NCBI GenBank assembly: GCA_945637645.1
Contig: CALZDK010000035.1
Span: forward strand, 1 to 12,823
Direction: 5' to 3'
Origin: an uncultured Prevotella sp.
GTDB lineage: Bacteria > Bacteroidota > Bacteroidia > Bacteroidales > Bacteroidaceae
Length of the DNA stretch: 12,823 nt
Below the pieces are notes generated by a model that saw only the letters and a program-made list of their open reading frames with translations, did not search any database and had not been told where the DNA came from. Shown one piece after another: positions 1-6,881 of this stretch (position 1 is the first letter of the stretch; each line of letters opens with the position of its first letter). The position numbers were made by a program, and so were the translations under genes.

Positions 1-1676
1 GGGAATATGGTCTTGTTGTCGATAAGCGACTTGTCCACCACTTCTTCCTTCACGGTGTCCCAAGCCCATTTCTTTGCTCGTCCGAGTGGCGGTTCGCCTG
101 TCTCAGTAGGCTTATACTCGTCAATCTCAGGCAGCAGCAGAGGCAGTTTCTCCTTTGGAATCATATAAGGCATCTCGTCCTTGTAATAAACAGGGAACGG
201 CTCGCCCCAATATCTCTGACGTGAGAAGATGGCGTCGCGCAGACGGTAGTTCACCTTCACACGACCGAGGTTGTTTTCAGTCACGAATTTCTTTGTTGCG
301 GCAATAGCCTCTTTCACTGTGAGACCATTGAGCGAGAAACCATTAAGAGCCTCTACCCCACTCTTTGGCGAGTTTTCCACAATGCCTTCCTTTGCATCAA
401 AGCTCTGCTCGCTGACGTCGGCACCCTGAATGAGAGGAATGATAGGAAGGTTGAAGTGCTTGGCAAAGGCATAGTCGCGTGAGTCGTGGGCAGGAACAGC
501 CATAATGGCACCTGTTCCGTAACCAGCCAATACATATTCAGAAATCCAAACAGGAATACTTTCTCCAGTGAAAGGATTGATGGCGTAAGAACCTGAGAAC
601 ACACCCGTGACCTTATGGTCGCTGATGCGGTCACGCTCAGTACGTTTCTTCACATAAGTGATGTATTCTTCAACGGCAGCACGCTGGTCGTCGGTGGTGA
701 GCTGGTCAACAAGCTCACTCTCAGGAGCAAGCACCATGAAGGTGACACCAAAGATGGTGTCGGCACGAGTGGTGAAGATGGTGAACTTCACGTCGCTGTC
801 CTTCACCTTAAATTCCATCTCAGTTCCCTCGGAGCGTCCAATCCAGTTGCGCTGTGTCTCTTTCAGCGACTCTGTCCAATCTATTGTGTCAAGACCGTCG
901 AGCAATCGCTGAGCATAGGCGGAAACACGCAGACACCACTGGCGCATCTTCTTCTGCACCACAGGATATCCACCACGCACGCTCACTCCGTCAACCACCT
1001 CGTCGTTGGCAAGCACAGTGCCAAGAGCAGCACACCAGTTTACCATTGTCTCTCCGAGATAAGCAATACGGTAGTTCATCAGAACCTCCTGCTTTTTCTT
1101 CTCGCTGAAAGAATTCCACTCCTTAGCCGTAAAATGAAGTTCCTCAGTGCAGGCAGCAGAGATGTTCTCTGTTCCCATCAGCTCAAAATGCTCAATGAGT
1201 TTGATGATTGGCTGCGCCTTCTTTGATGCAAGGCTGTAGTAGGACTTGAACATTCGGATGAATGCCCATTGTGTCCAGTGGTAGTAGTCGGGGTCACAAG
1301 TGCGCACCTCACGGTCCCAGTCGAACGAGAAACCAATCTTGTCGAGCTGCTCACGATAGTGGTTGATATTAGCCACAGTGGTCACCTCAGGGTGCTGACC
1401 TGTCTGAATGGCATACTGCTCAGCGGGAAGTCCGTAGGCGTCGTAGCCCATAGGGTTGAGCACGTTGAATCCGTTGAGACGCTTGTAGCGTGCATAGATA
1501 TCGCTTGCTATGTAGCCAAGAGGGTGACCAACATGAAGACCTGCGCCAGAAGGGTAGGGGAACATGTTGAGCACATAGAATTTCTTGCGTTTCGGGTCCT
1601 CAGCGACCTTGTAGGTCTTCTGTTCAACCCAGTTTTCCTGCCATCTTTTCTCGATGTCTCTAAAGTTGTATTCCAT
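1..1676 (-). CDS. leuS: Leucyl-tRNA synthetase, N-terminal 558 codons (truncated by window edge)
   Basis: This class I aminoacyl-tRNA synthetase charges tRNA-Leu with leucine in the cytoplasm. Reading from the ATG at 1676, the frame stays open to the window edge. The HIGH-type ATP site is HVGH at residues 48-51, inside the LeuRS hallmark PYPSGAGLHVGHPLGY. The CP1 editing domain, which hydrolyses mischarged tRNA, is present: TTRADT at 302-307 and GYGTGAIMAVPAHDSRD, with the conserved Asp at 398. Return to the catalytic core is marked by RDAIFSRQRYWGEP at 480-493, then PPLGRAKKWAWD. The family is about 800-950 aa long, so the KMSKS loop, anticodon-binding and C-terminal domains lie outside the window. 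The gene diverges from mutS across 174 bases. The leader is A/T-rich with no Shine-Dalgarno, as usual in Bacteroidota. No frameshift was seen in the parts translated. The identification is secure. Confidence 0.97.
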   Translation of the reverse strand, partial: MEYNFRDIEKRWQENWVEQKTYKVAEDPKRKKFYVLNMFPYPSGAGLHVGHPLGYIASDIYARYKRLNGFNVLNPMGYDAYGLPAEQYAIQTGQHPEVTTVANINHYREQLDKIGFSFDWDREVRTCDPDYYHWTQWAFIRMFKSYYSLASKKAQPIIKLIEHFELMGTENISAACTEELHFTAKEWNSFSEKKKQEVLMNYRIAYLGETMVNWCAALGTVLANDEVVDGVSVRGGYPVVQKKMRQWCLRVSAYAQRLLDGLDTIDWTESLKETQRNWIGRSEGTEMEFKVKDSDVKFTIFTTRADTIFGVTFMVLAPESELVDQLTTDDQRAAVEEYITYVKKRTERDRISDHKVTGVFSGSYAINPFTGESIPVWISEYVLAGYGTGAIMAVPAHDSRDYAFAKHFNLPIIPLIQGADVSEQSFDAKEGIVENSPKSGVEALNGFSLNGLTVKEAIAATKKFVTENNLGRVKVNYRLRDAIFSRQRYWGEPFPVYYKDEMPYMIPKEKLPLLLPEIDEYKPTETGEPPLGRAKKWAWDTVKEEVVDKSLIDNKTIF

Positions 1677-1697
1677 TATATTTAATTTTTTAAGTTT

Positions 1698-1719
1698 CTC
1701 ACTTTTAGTGTGTAGTGAG
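1698..1719. repeat. Short inverted repeat at the 5' end of the leuS leader
   Basis: CTCACT (1698-1703) and AGTGAG (1714-1719) are perfect 6-base arms around a 10-base loop. The repeat sits just downstream of the leuS -7 box, so it covers or abuts the expected transcription start. A competing 4-base stem, CACT/AGTG at 1700-1703 and 1707-1710, shares one arm. It could be a leader hairpin or an operator half-site pair. A 6-base repeat in A/T-rich DNA can also arise by chance. Confidence 0.3.
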
Positions 1720-1721
1720 TG

Positions 1722-1729
1722 CAAAGTTA
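1722..1729 (-). promoter_or_regulatory. Putative leuS promoter, Bacteroidota -7 box
   Basis: On the minus strand these bases read TAACTTTG, an exact match to the Bacteroidota sigma-70 -7 consensus TAnnTTTG. They lie 45 bases upstream of the leuS ATG, which would give a leader of roughly 40 bases. A -33 TTTG at the usual 19-21 base spacing is not evident (CATA is found there), so the -33 element is weak or degenerate. The box is followed by CA, as in the other two promoters of this window. Confidence 0.6.
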
Positions 1730-1792
1730 CAACTATTTCTTTATATAATATGTATTAGTATGCGAAAATTTTTCTTTTTTTCCTCTTTTTGT

Positions 1793-1823
1793 TTTGTTTT
1801 TCGCCCAACATTAAGTAATTTTG
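1793..1823 (+). promoter_or_regulatory. mutS promoter (-33 TTTG, 19-base spacer, -7 TAATTTTG)
   Basis: TTTG at 1793-1796 and TAATTTTG at 1816-1823 are separated by 19 bases, matching the Bacteroidota housekeeping promoter (TTTG, 19-21 bases, TAnnTTTG). A T-rich tract from about 1767 to 1800 lies over and upstream of the -33 box and may act like an UP element. Transcription should start near 1827-1831, leaving a leader of about 20-24 bases before the ATG at 1851. The -7 box covers the TTG at 1821, so that codon cannot be the translation start. Confidence 0.75.
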
Positions 1824-1850
1824 CACTCCAAAGCAAATTTTTATCGGTTT

Positions 1851-4463
1851 ATGGCAAAGAAAGACAACGAGCTGACTCCAATGATGAAGCAGTTCTTCGA
1901 CCTTAAGGCAAAGCATCCCGACGCTGTGCTACTATTCCGCTGTGGTGACTTCTACGAGACCTACTGCGAAGATGCCATCGTGGCATCAAAAATTCTCGGA
2001 ATAACACTCACCCGACGCAACAACGGTGCTTCCGTAGGGTCGGAGATGGCGGGATTTCCACATCACGCCCTCGACACCTATTTGCCTAAACTCGTCAGGG
2101 CGGGTAGGAGAGTGGCAATATGCGACCAACTGGAAGACCCGAAGCTGACAAAGAAACTCGTGAAGCGCGGAATAACGGAGCTTGTTACGCCTGGAGTGGC
2201 AATGAACGACAATGTGCTCAACTACAAGGAGAACAACTTCCTTGCGGCGGTGCATTTCGGAAAACAGTCGATAGGAGTGGCTTTCCTCGACATTTCCACA
2301 GGCGAATTCCTCACTGGAGAGGGTACAAACGACTATATAGAAAAACTACTTACAAATCTTGAGCCACGAGAGATACTCGTGAACAGGGTAATGAAATCAG
2401 GATTTGAGGAGCTTTTCGGACAAAAATTCTTTACTTACGAACTCGACGAGTGGGTGTTCACAGAACAGTCGGCAACAGGCAAGCTGCTCAGTCACTTCCA
2501 GGTGAAAAACCTAAAAGGTTTTGGTATTGACCACCTGAAAAACGGAATAGTGGCGGCGGGAGCTGTGCTGCAGTATCTGGAAATGACGCAACACACACAT
2601 ATCTCACACATCACGGGAATATCGAGAATAGAGGAGGAGAAATATGTGCGTTTGGACAAGTTCACCATACGAAGCCTTGAGCTTATACAAACCTTGCAGG
2701 AAGACGGAACGTCGCTTCTCGACGTTGTGGATAAGACCGTTACGCCGATGGGAGGAAGAATGTTGCGACGCTGGCTCGTATTCCCGCTGAAGAACGCAAG
2801 GCAGATAGACGACAGGCTCGACGTGGTGGAATATTTCTTCCGCGAACCAGAGTTCCGCGAACTTGCCGACGAGCAGCTTCACCGCATTGGCGACCTTGAG
2901 CGCATCATATCTAAGGTTGCCGTGGGAAGAGTGTCGCCGCGAGAGATAGTGCAGCTGAAGACAGCACTTGAGGCAGTGAAACCAATAAAGACAGCTTGCC
3001 TCTACGCCAAGAACGACGCGCTGAAGAGAGTGGGGGAGAGACTCAACCTCTGCGAATCTATTCGCGACAGAATAGGCAGAGAGGTAGAACCCGACTCACC
3101 GCAACTTATAAATAAGGGAGGAGTGATAAGAGACGGAGTGGACGAGGAGCTCGACCGACTGCGACAAGTGGCTTACCACGGCAAGGACTACTTGCTGAAA
3201 ATACAGGAGCGTGAGCAGAAAGAAACTGGAATACAAAGCCTTAAGATTGGCTACAACAACGTGTTCGGCTATTATCTTGAAGTGCGAAACACATATAAGG
3301 ATCTTGTGCCAGAGACATGGATTAGAAAACAGACACTGGCGCAAGCCGAACGCTACATAACACAGGAACTGAAGGAATATGAGGAGACGATACTCGGAGC
3401 TGAGGAGAAAATTCTCTCCTTGGAGATGAAGTTGTTCAACGACCTCGTCCTTGCCATGCAGGAGTTTATTCCACAGATACAAATCAACGCAAGCCTCGTG
3501 GCACAGCTCGACTGCCTGCTCTCCTTCGCCAAGTCGGCGCAGGAACACCGCTACATTCGTCCGGTGATTGACTCCTCCGACGTGATAGAAATACGCCAAG
3601 GCCGCCATCCAGTGATAGAGACACAACTGCCGATGGGCGAGGAATATGTGCCCAACGACATCTTGCTCGACTCGGAACAGCAACAGATAATGATAATTAC
3701 AGGACCAAACATGGCAGGTAAGTCGGCTCTGCTCCGCCAGACAGCCCTCATAGTGCTGTTGGCGCAAGTGGGAAGTTTTGTGCCGGCAGAGAGCGCAAGA
3801 ATTGGTCTTGTTGATAAAATATTTACACGTGTGGGCGCAAGCGACAACATCTCACTCGGCGAGTCAACCTTCATGGTGGAGATGACAGAGGCATCGAATA
3901 TTCTCAACAATGTTACTCCTAAGTCGCTCGTGCTCTTCGACGAACTGGGAAGAGGAACATCAACCTACGACGGAATTTCCATAGCATGGGCAATAGTGGA
4001 GTATTTGCACGAGCATCAGCGGGCACAGGCACGCACACTCTTCGCCACACACTACCACGAGCTGAACGAGATGGAGAAGAACTTCAAACGCATAAAGAAC
4101 TACAACGTCAGCGTGAAGGAAGTGGACGGAAAGGTGATCTTCCTCCGAAAACTCATGCCGGGAGGCAGTGAGCACTCCTTCGGTATTCATGTTGCAGAGA
4201 TTGCGGGAATGCCGCGAAGCATAGTGAAGAGGGCAAACACCATACTGAAGCAACTTGAGACAGACAACGCAGGAGTGGGGGGAACAGGACGACCAGTGGT
4301 GAACGCAGCGAAAAAGGCTGACGGAATGCAGCTCAGCTTCTTCCAGCTCGACGACCCTGTGCTCTGTCAGATACGCGACGAGATAAGAGGGCTCGACATC
4401 AACAACCTCACTCCCGTTGACGCACTTAACAAGTTGAACGAAATAAAACGCATATTGAATTGA
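1851..4463 (+). CDS. mutS: DNA mismatch repair protein MutS
   Basis: This ATPase recognises mispaired and unpaired bases and starts methyl-independent or MutL-dependent mismatch repair. The 870-aa length is normal for MutS1. The mismatch-reading Phe-X-Glu sits in GDFYE (F34, E36). Connector, lever and clamp domains follow to about residue 560. The ABC-type ATPase carries Walker A TGPNMAGKS (617-625), the signature stretch DNISLGESTFMVEM (665-678), Walker B LVLFDELGRGTST (693-705) and the His switch ATHYHEL (732-738). QLSFF at 827-831 fits the beta-clamp-binding consensus QL(S/D)LF, and a C-terminal helical tetramerisation-like segment follows. I chose the ATG at 1851 (MAKKDNELTP). An in-frame TTG at 1821 would add 10 residues but overlaps the promoter -7 box. 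The stop overlaps the next gene by 4 bases, so the two are probably one operon. Confidence 0.97.
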   Translation: MAKKDNELTPMMKQFFDLKAKHPDAVLLFRCGDFYETYCEDAIVASKILGITLTRRNNGASVGSEMAGFPHHALDTYLPKLVRAGRRVAICDQLEDPKLTKKLVKRGITELVTPGVAMNDNVLNYKENNFLAAVHFGKQSIGVAFLDISTGEFLTGEGTNDYIEKLLTNLEPREILVNRVMKSGFEELFGQKFFTYELDEWVFTEQSATGKLLSHFQVKNLKGFGIDHLKNGIVAAGAVLQYLEMTQHTHISHITGISRIEEEKYVRLDKFTIRSLELIQTLQEDGTSLLDVVDKTVTPMGGRMLRRWLVFPLKNARQIDDRLDVVEYFFREPEFRELADEQLHRIGDLERIISKVAVGRVSPREIVQLKTALEAVKPIKTACLYAKNDALKRVGERLNLCESIRDRIGREVEPDSPQLINKGGVIRDGVDEELDRLRQVAYHGKDYLLKIQEREQKETGIQSLKIGYNNVFGYYLEVRNTYKDLVPETWIRKQTLAQAERYITQELKEYEETILGAEEKILSLEMKLFNDLVLAMQEFIPQIQINASLVAQLDCLLSFAKSAQEHRYIRPVIDSSDVIEIRQGRHPVIETQLPMGEEYVPNDILLDSEQQQIMIITGPNMAGKSALLRQTALIVLLAQVGSFVPAESARIGLVDKIFTRVGASDNISLGESTFMVEMTEASNILNNVTPKSLVLFDELGRGTSTYDGISIAWAIVEYLHEHQRAQARTLFATHYHELNEMEKNFKRIKNYNVSVKEVDGKVIFLRKLMPGGSEHSFGIHVAEIAGMPRSIVKRANTILKQLETDNAGVGGTGRPVVNAAKKADGMQLSFFQLDDPVLCQIRDEIRGLDINNLTPVDALNKLNEIKRILN

Positions 4464-5779
4464 ATCATTATAAAGACCTTCTGCGCCTCGGCGCACCAGT
4501 CGTTGTGGGACAAATAGGAAACCTTGTCCTCAACTTTGCCGACACTTTCATGATTGGACATCACTCTACAGTGGAGTTGGCTGCCGCCAGTTTTGTGAAC
4601 AATATTTTCGTGTTGGCTGTAATCTTCGCCATTGGTTTCAACTTTGCCCTTACACCGATAGTGGGACCCTTTGTGGGCAGACAGGAACAGGGTAGGGTAG
4701 GGAAGGTGGTTTGTGCCGCTTCCTACGCCAATATGTTGCTCAGCGTAGTGCTTGTTGCCACTATGGTGGGTTTCTATTTCTCTTTGCCCTATCTCGGACA
4801 GCCTTCAGAGCTTCTGTCGCTCATGCGTCCCTACTTGATTGTGAACATTATCTCCATACCTTTTGCTGTTTTTGGCTGCCAGTTTAAGCAGTTTTTCGAC
4901 ACTATAGGGAGAACAAAGACATCAATGTATGTTCTCGTGTCGGGAAACCTGATAAACATTCTCGGCAACTATTTGCTCATCTACGGCAATTTGGGGCTTC
5001 CTGAGCTTGGTTTGCTCGGCGCTGGAGTATCTACCGCCCTGTCGCGACTTTTAATGGCTGTGGCGTTCTTTTTGGTGTTTAGGAGCAAGCGTGAATACTC
5101 TGTGTTCAGCCACGGAGCGAAGGAGGCAAGAAGGGCAGAGGTGATTGCCTATTTCCGCCGCATGAACGTGCTTGGCTGGCTTTCCGCCATACAGTCAACA
5201 ATAGAGTGCGGAGCTTTTTCGCTTGTGGCTGTTTTCGTAGGCTGGACAGGCACTCTTCCGCTTGCCGCCCATCAGATAATGATCACGATGTCGCTCTTCT
5301 TCTACAATATCTATCTCGGCATTGCCACAGCGATAAGCATTCGTGTGAGCCACTTTGTGGGAATGGGCGAGAAGCGGGCAATAGTGGATGTCACCCGAAC
5401 GGGTTTCCTCATCATCATTGCAATTGCCACCTTGATAGCTATTCCAGTGTTCCTGCTTCGCCATGATGTAGGGTCGCTGTTCACTTCAAATGTCCTTGTA
5501 GGCGAACTTGTGGCAATGACCATTATTCCGCTCATTCTCTACCAGCTGAGCGACGCTTTCCAGTGCTGTCTTGCCAATGCCTTGCGTGGTCTTGGCGAGA
5601 TGCGTCAGATGATGTATGCCGCCTTCTTCTCCTATTTCGTTGTCTCGCTGCCCCTGAGCTGGTTTCTCGGCATCTACTGCGGATTTGGATTAGTAGGCAT
5701 CTGGAGTGCTTTCCCCGTATGCCTTACAGTGGCGGGTATTCTCTATTTCATTATCTTTAGGCGAAGGCTGAAGGCATGA
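4460..5779 (+). CDS. MATE-family multidrug/metabolite efflux transporter
   Basis: An inner-membrane antiporter of the MATE family, 439 aa, which would export organic cations or metabolites in exchange for Na+ or H+. About 12 membrane segments can be placed by hydrophobicity, near residues 8-28, 45-67, 85-110, 122-140, 156-177, 183-207, 236-260, 268-295, 311-333, 346-368, 383-405 and 411-433. This is the two-by-six MATE pattern. The N-terminal signature (LLRLGAPVVVGQ, FADTFMIGHHS) and the matching second-half AAHQI (269-273) are typical. The start is TTG: the open frame begins at 4430, has no ATG or GTG before it, and MNHYKDLLRLG matches the usual N-terminus of Bacteroidota homologues. The TTG shares its last two bases with the mutS stop (TTGA), which suggests translational coupling. 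The substrate cannot be told from sequence. Confidence 0.93.
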   Translation: MNHYKDLLRLGAPVVVGQIGNLVLNFADTFMIGHHSTVELAAASFVNNIFVLAVIFAIGFNFALTPIVGPFVGRQEQGRVGKVVCAASYANMLLSVVLVATMVGFYFSLPYLGQPSELLSLMRPYLIVNIISIPFAVFGCQFKQFFDTIGRTKTSMYVLVSGNLINILGNYLLIYGNLGLPELGLLGAGVSTALSRLLMAVAFFLVFRSKREYSVFSHGAKEARRAEVIAYFRRMNVLGWLSAIQSTIECGAFSLVAVFVGWTGTLPLAAHQIMITMSLFFYNIYLGIATAISIRVSHFVGMGEKRAIVDVTRTGFLIIIAIATLIAIPVFLLRHDVGSLFTSNVLVGELVAMTIIPLILYQLSDAFQCCLANALRGLGEMRQMMYAAFFSYFVVSLPLSWFLGIYCGFGLVGIWSAFPVCLTVAGILYFIIFRRRLKA

Positions 5780-5782
5780 TTT

Positions 5783-6484
5783 TCAGTCGTCTAATTTTAA
5801 GGTAGATCCAATAGGATTGCCTTGGCTGTCTCGGTTCACTCCGTCTTCTTTTGTCTTTTCCTCAAGGTAGCGCTTATAGGCTATTTCCACGTATTCTTTC
5901 TGCTGCTCGGTAAGCTGTTCGCGCATTTTTGTGTAGTTTTCGAAGAGCTGTTCGAAGAGTTTCTTTGCCTCGTCGGCATCTGCTGCACTCTCGGTTACCG
6001 TGACTTTGGCGAGCTCGGCGGAGTATTTCACCTTCATTGCCTCGTGGTTTGCCTTGCAGTGTCCGTCGATAGCGTCTATGGCGGCGAGCACCAACTTTCG
6101 TCGGTCGTCGTTCATCGTGGGCATTGTGAGCCTAAGGAATTTCAGTTCGGGATTGTCGTCGTCCTCGTCAGCTTCCTCGTATTTTTCCAAGGAGAACTTC
6201 AGTTCGGGGTGAATGGTCATCATTCCGCTCATTATCACCGAGATGAATCCAGGGTCGTTGGGATAGATGTCAATCTTGTCGTTGTCCTCTTTCTCTTCGT
6301 GAACCACCACTCGCGCCATGTCCTCCATGTGCCATACTTTCCCGTCCATTGTCTCCTCAAAACCGAGAAGGCTCGAAGGGTCTGCCTTGATGCAGAGTTG
6401 CGAGTATTCGTAGGACATTTGCCCTATGTAGCCGAGGAGTCGTTCCTGAGCCTTTGTTATTTCGTTTATTATCTTGTGTTTCAT
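5783..6484 (-). CDS. Acidic hypothetical protein, last gene of the VgrG spike operon
   Basis: I do not recognise this 233-aa protein. It has no signal peptide or membrane segment and is probably cytoplasmic. Three parts are visible: an N-terminal region (1-60) starting with an amphipathic helix; an Asp/Glu-rich middle (61-125) with EKEDNDK and EEADEDDDNPE; and a helical C-terminal half (126-215) with charged heptad-like stretches near 146-160 and 171-212, then a polar tail. PELKF occurs twice, at 93-97 and 112-116, flanking the acidic run. The gene starts 18 bases after the DUF4280 gene and ends 3 bases from the convergent MATE stop. Its place after the tip gene fits a T6SS adaptor/chaperone, a cargo, or an immunity-type protein. 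None of these is shown by a motif. Confidence 0.85.
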   Translation of the reverse strand: MKHKIINEITKAQERLLGYIGQMSYEYSQLCIKADPSSLLGFEETMDGKVWHMEDMARVVVHEEKEDNDKIDIYPNDPGFISVIMSGMMTIHPELKFSLEKYEEADEDDDNPELKFLRLTMPTMNDDRRKLVLAAIDAIDGHCKANHEAMKVKYSAELAKVTVTESAADADEAKKLFEQLFENYTKMREQLTEQQKEYVEIAYKRYLEEKTKEDGVNRDSQGNPIGSTLKLDD

Positions 6485-6502
6485 ATATTTTTCTTTTTTG
6501 CA

Positions 6503-6877
6503 TTAACTTAATTTCCCTGTTACGTTTCCGCTTTGTCCCGGATTTTCAATTGTTATCACTCCTCCAAACACGCACATGCACTTGCAGTTGTCGAGCAGCA
6601 TGGGAATACCGTTTACCGTTTCAAGACATGGAGGCACCCATGGGGTGACAATTGAAGGGACACAAGGCTGTGGTATTCCTGTAGCTGCAAATTTCGGGTC
6701 TAATGGGCTTTTGCACATACCGAAGGTGGAAATCTGTGTAACGGGCTGAAAATCATTAATCGTGGCAATGTTTTTACCATCTATGGTCGGTCGGTTTGCA
6801 TCTATTATTTGCAGCCAACCCTGAGTGGAGCCGTGAGGGCATTTCAGCTTTGCTTGATGTGTTACTATTTTTGGCAT
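6503..6877 (-). CDS. DUF4280 PAAR-like spike-tip protein
   Basis: This 124-aa protein carries the hallmarks of DUF4280, a PAAR-like family found with VgrG spikes in T6SS and extracellular contractile injection systems. The motifs in order are AKLKCPHG (9-16), NRPTIDGKNIATINDF (28-43), FGMCKSP (52-58), a Pro-rich middle with PCVP (71-74) and PPC (82-84), and CKCMCVFGGVITIENPGQ (98-115). Family knowledge predicts a small beta cone on the VgrG needle that sharpens the tip and may carry cargo. Seven cysteines (13, 55, 72, 84, 98, 100, 102) are present, three of them in a C-X-C-X-C run, consistent with metal binding as in PAAR or with disulfides. It follows the 602-aa gene by 4 bases and precedes the acidic gene by 18. 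No toxin domain is fused to it, so any effector must be encoded elsewhere or in neighbouring genes. Confidence 0.9.
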   Translation of the reverse strand: MPKIVTHQAKLKCPHGSTQGWLQIIDANRPTIDGKNIATINDFQPVTQISTFGMCKSPLDPKFAATGIPQPCVPSIVTPWVPPCLETVNGIPMLLDNCKCMCVFGGVITIENPGQSGNVTGKLS

Positions 6878-6881
6878 AATC

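Noticed and set aside
615..1685. Plus-strand open frames opposite leuS (203 and 138 codons)
   Set aside because: The minus strand encodes unmistakable LeuRS motifs throughout. These frames are by-products of its codon use.
3096..4496. Minus-strand open frames opposite mutS (223, 119 and 178 codons)
   Set aside because: They lie fully within conserved MutS ATPase and clamp coding sequence and resemble no protein family.
5740..5800. Shared intrinsic terminator at the convergent junction
   Set aside because: Only direct repeats (GAAGGC) are present; no stable inverted repeat followed by a T tract on either strand.
6150..6172. GTC/GTT-type triplet runs (also near 8690-8700) as phase-variable repeats
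   Set aside because: They have only three or four imperfect units, in-frame or in a short spacer. Too short to suggest slippage control.
6484..6503. Possible TAATG stop/start overlap after the DUF4280 gene as an alternative start of the next gene
   Set aside because: The ATG at 6503 is in a different frame from the 233-aa protein and opens no convincing frame of its own.
5822..6511. A 229-codon plus-strand open frame opposite the whole 233-aa gene
   Set aside because: It starts at TTG, is rich in Val/Leu/Phe/His as expected for the mirror of a charged gene, has no recognisable motif, and the minus-strand gene fits the operon.
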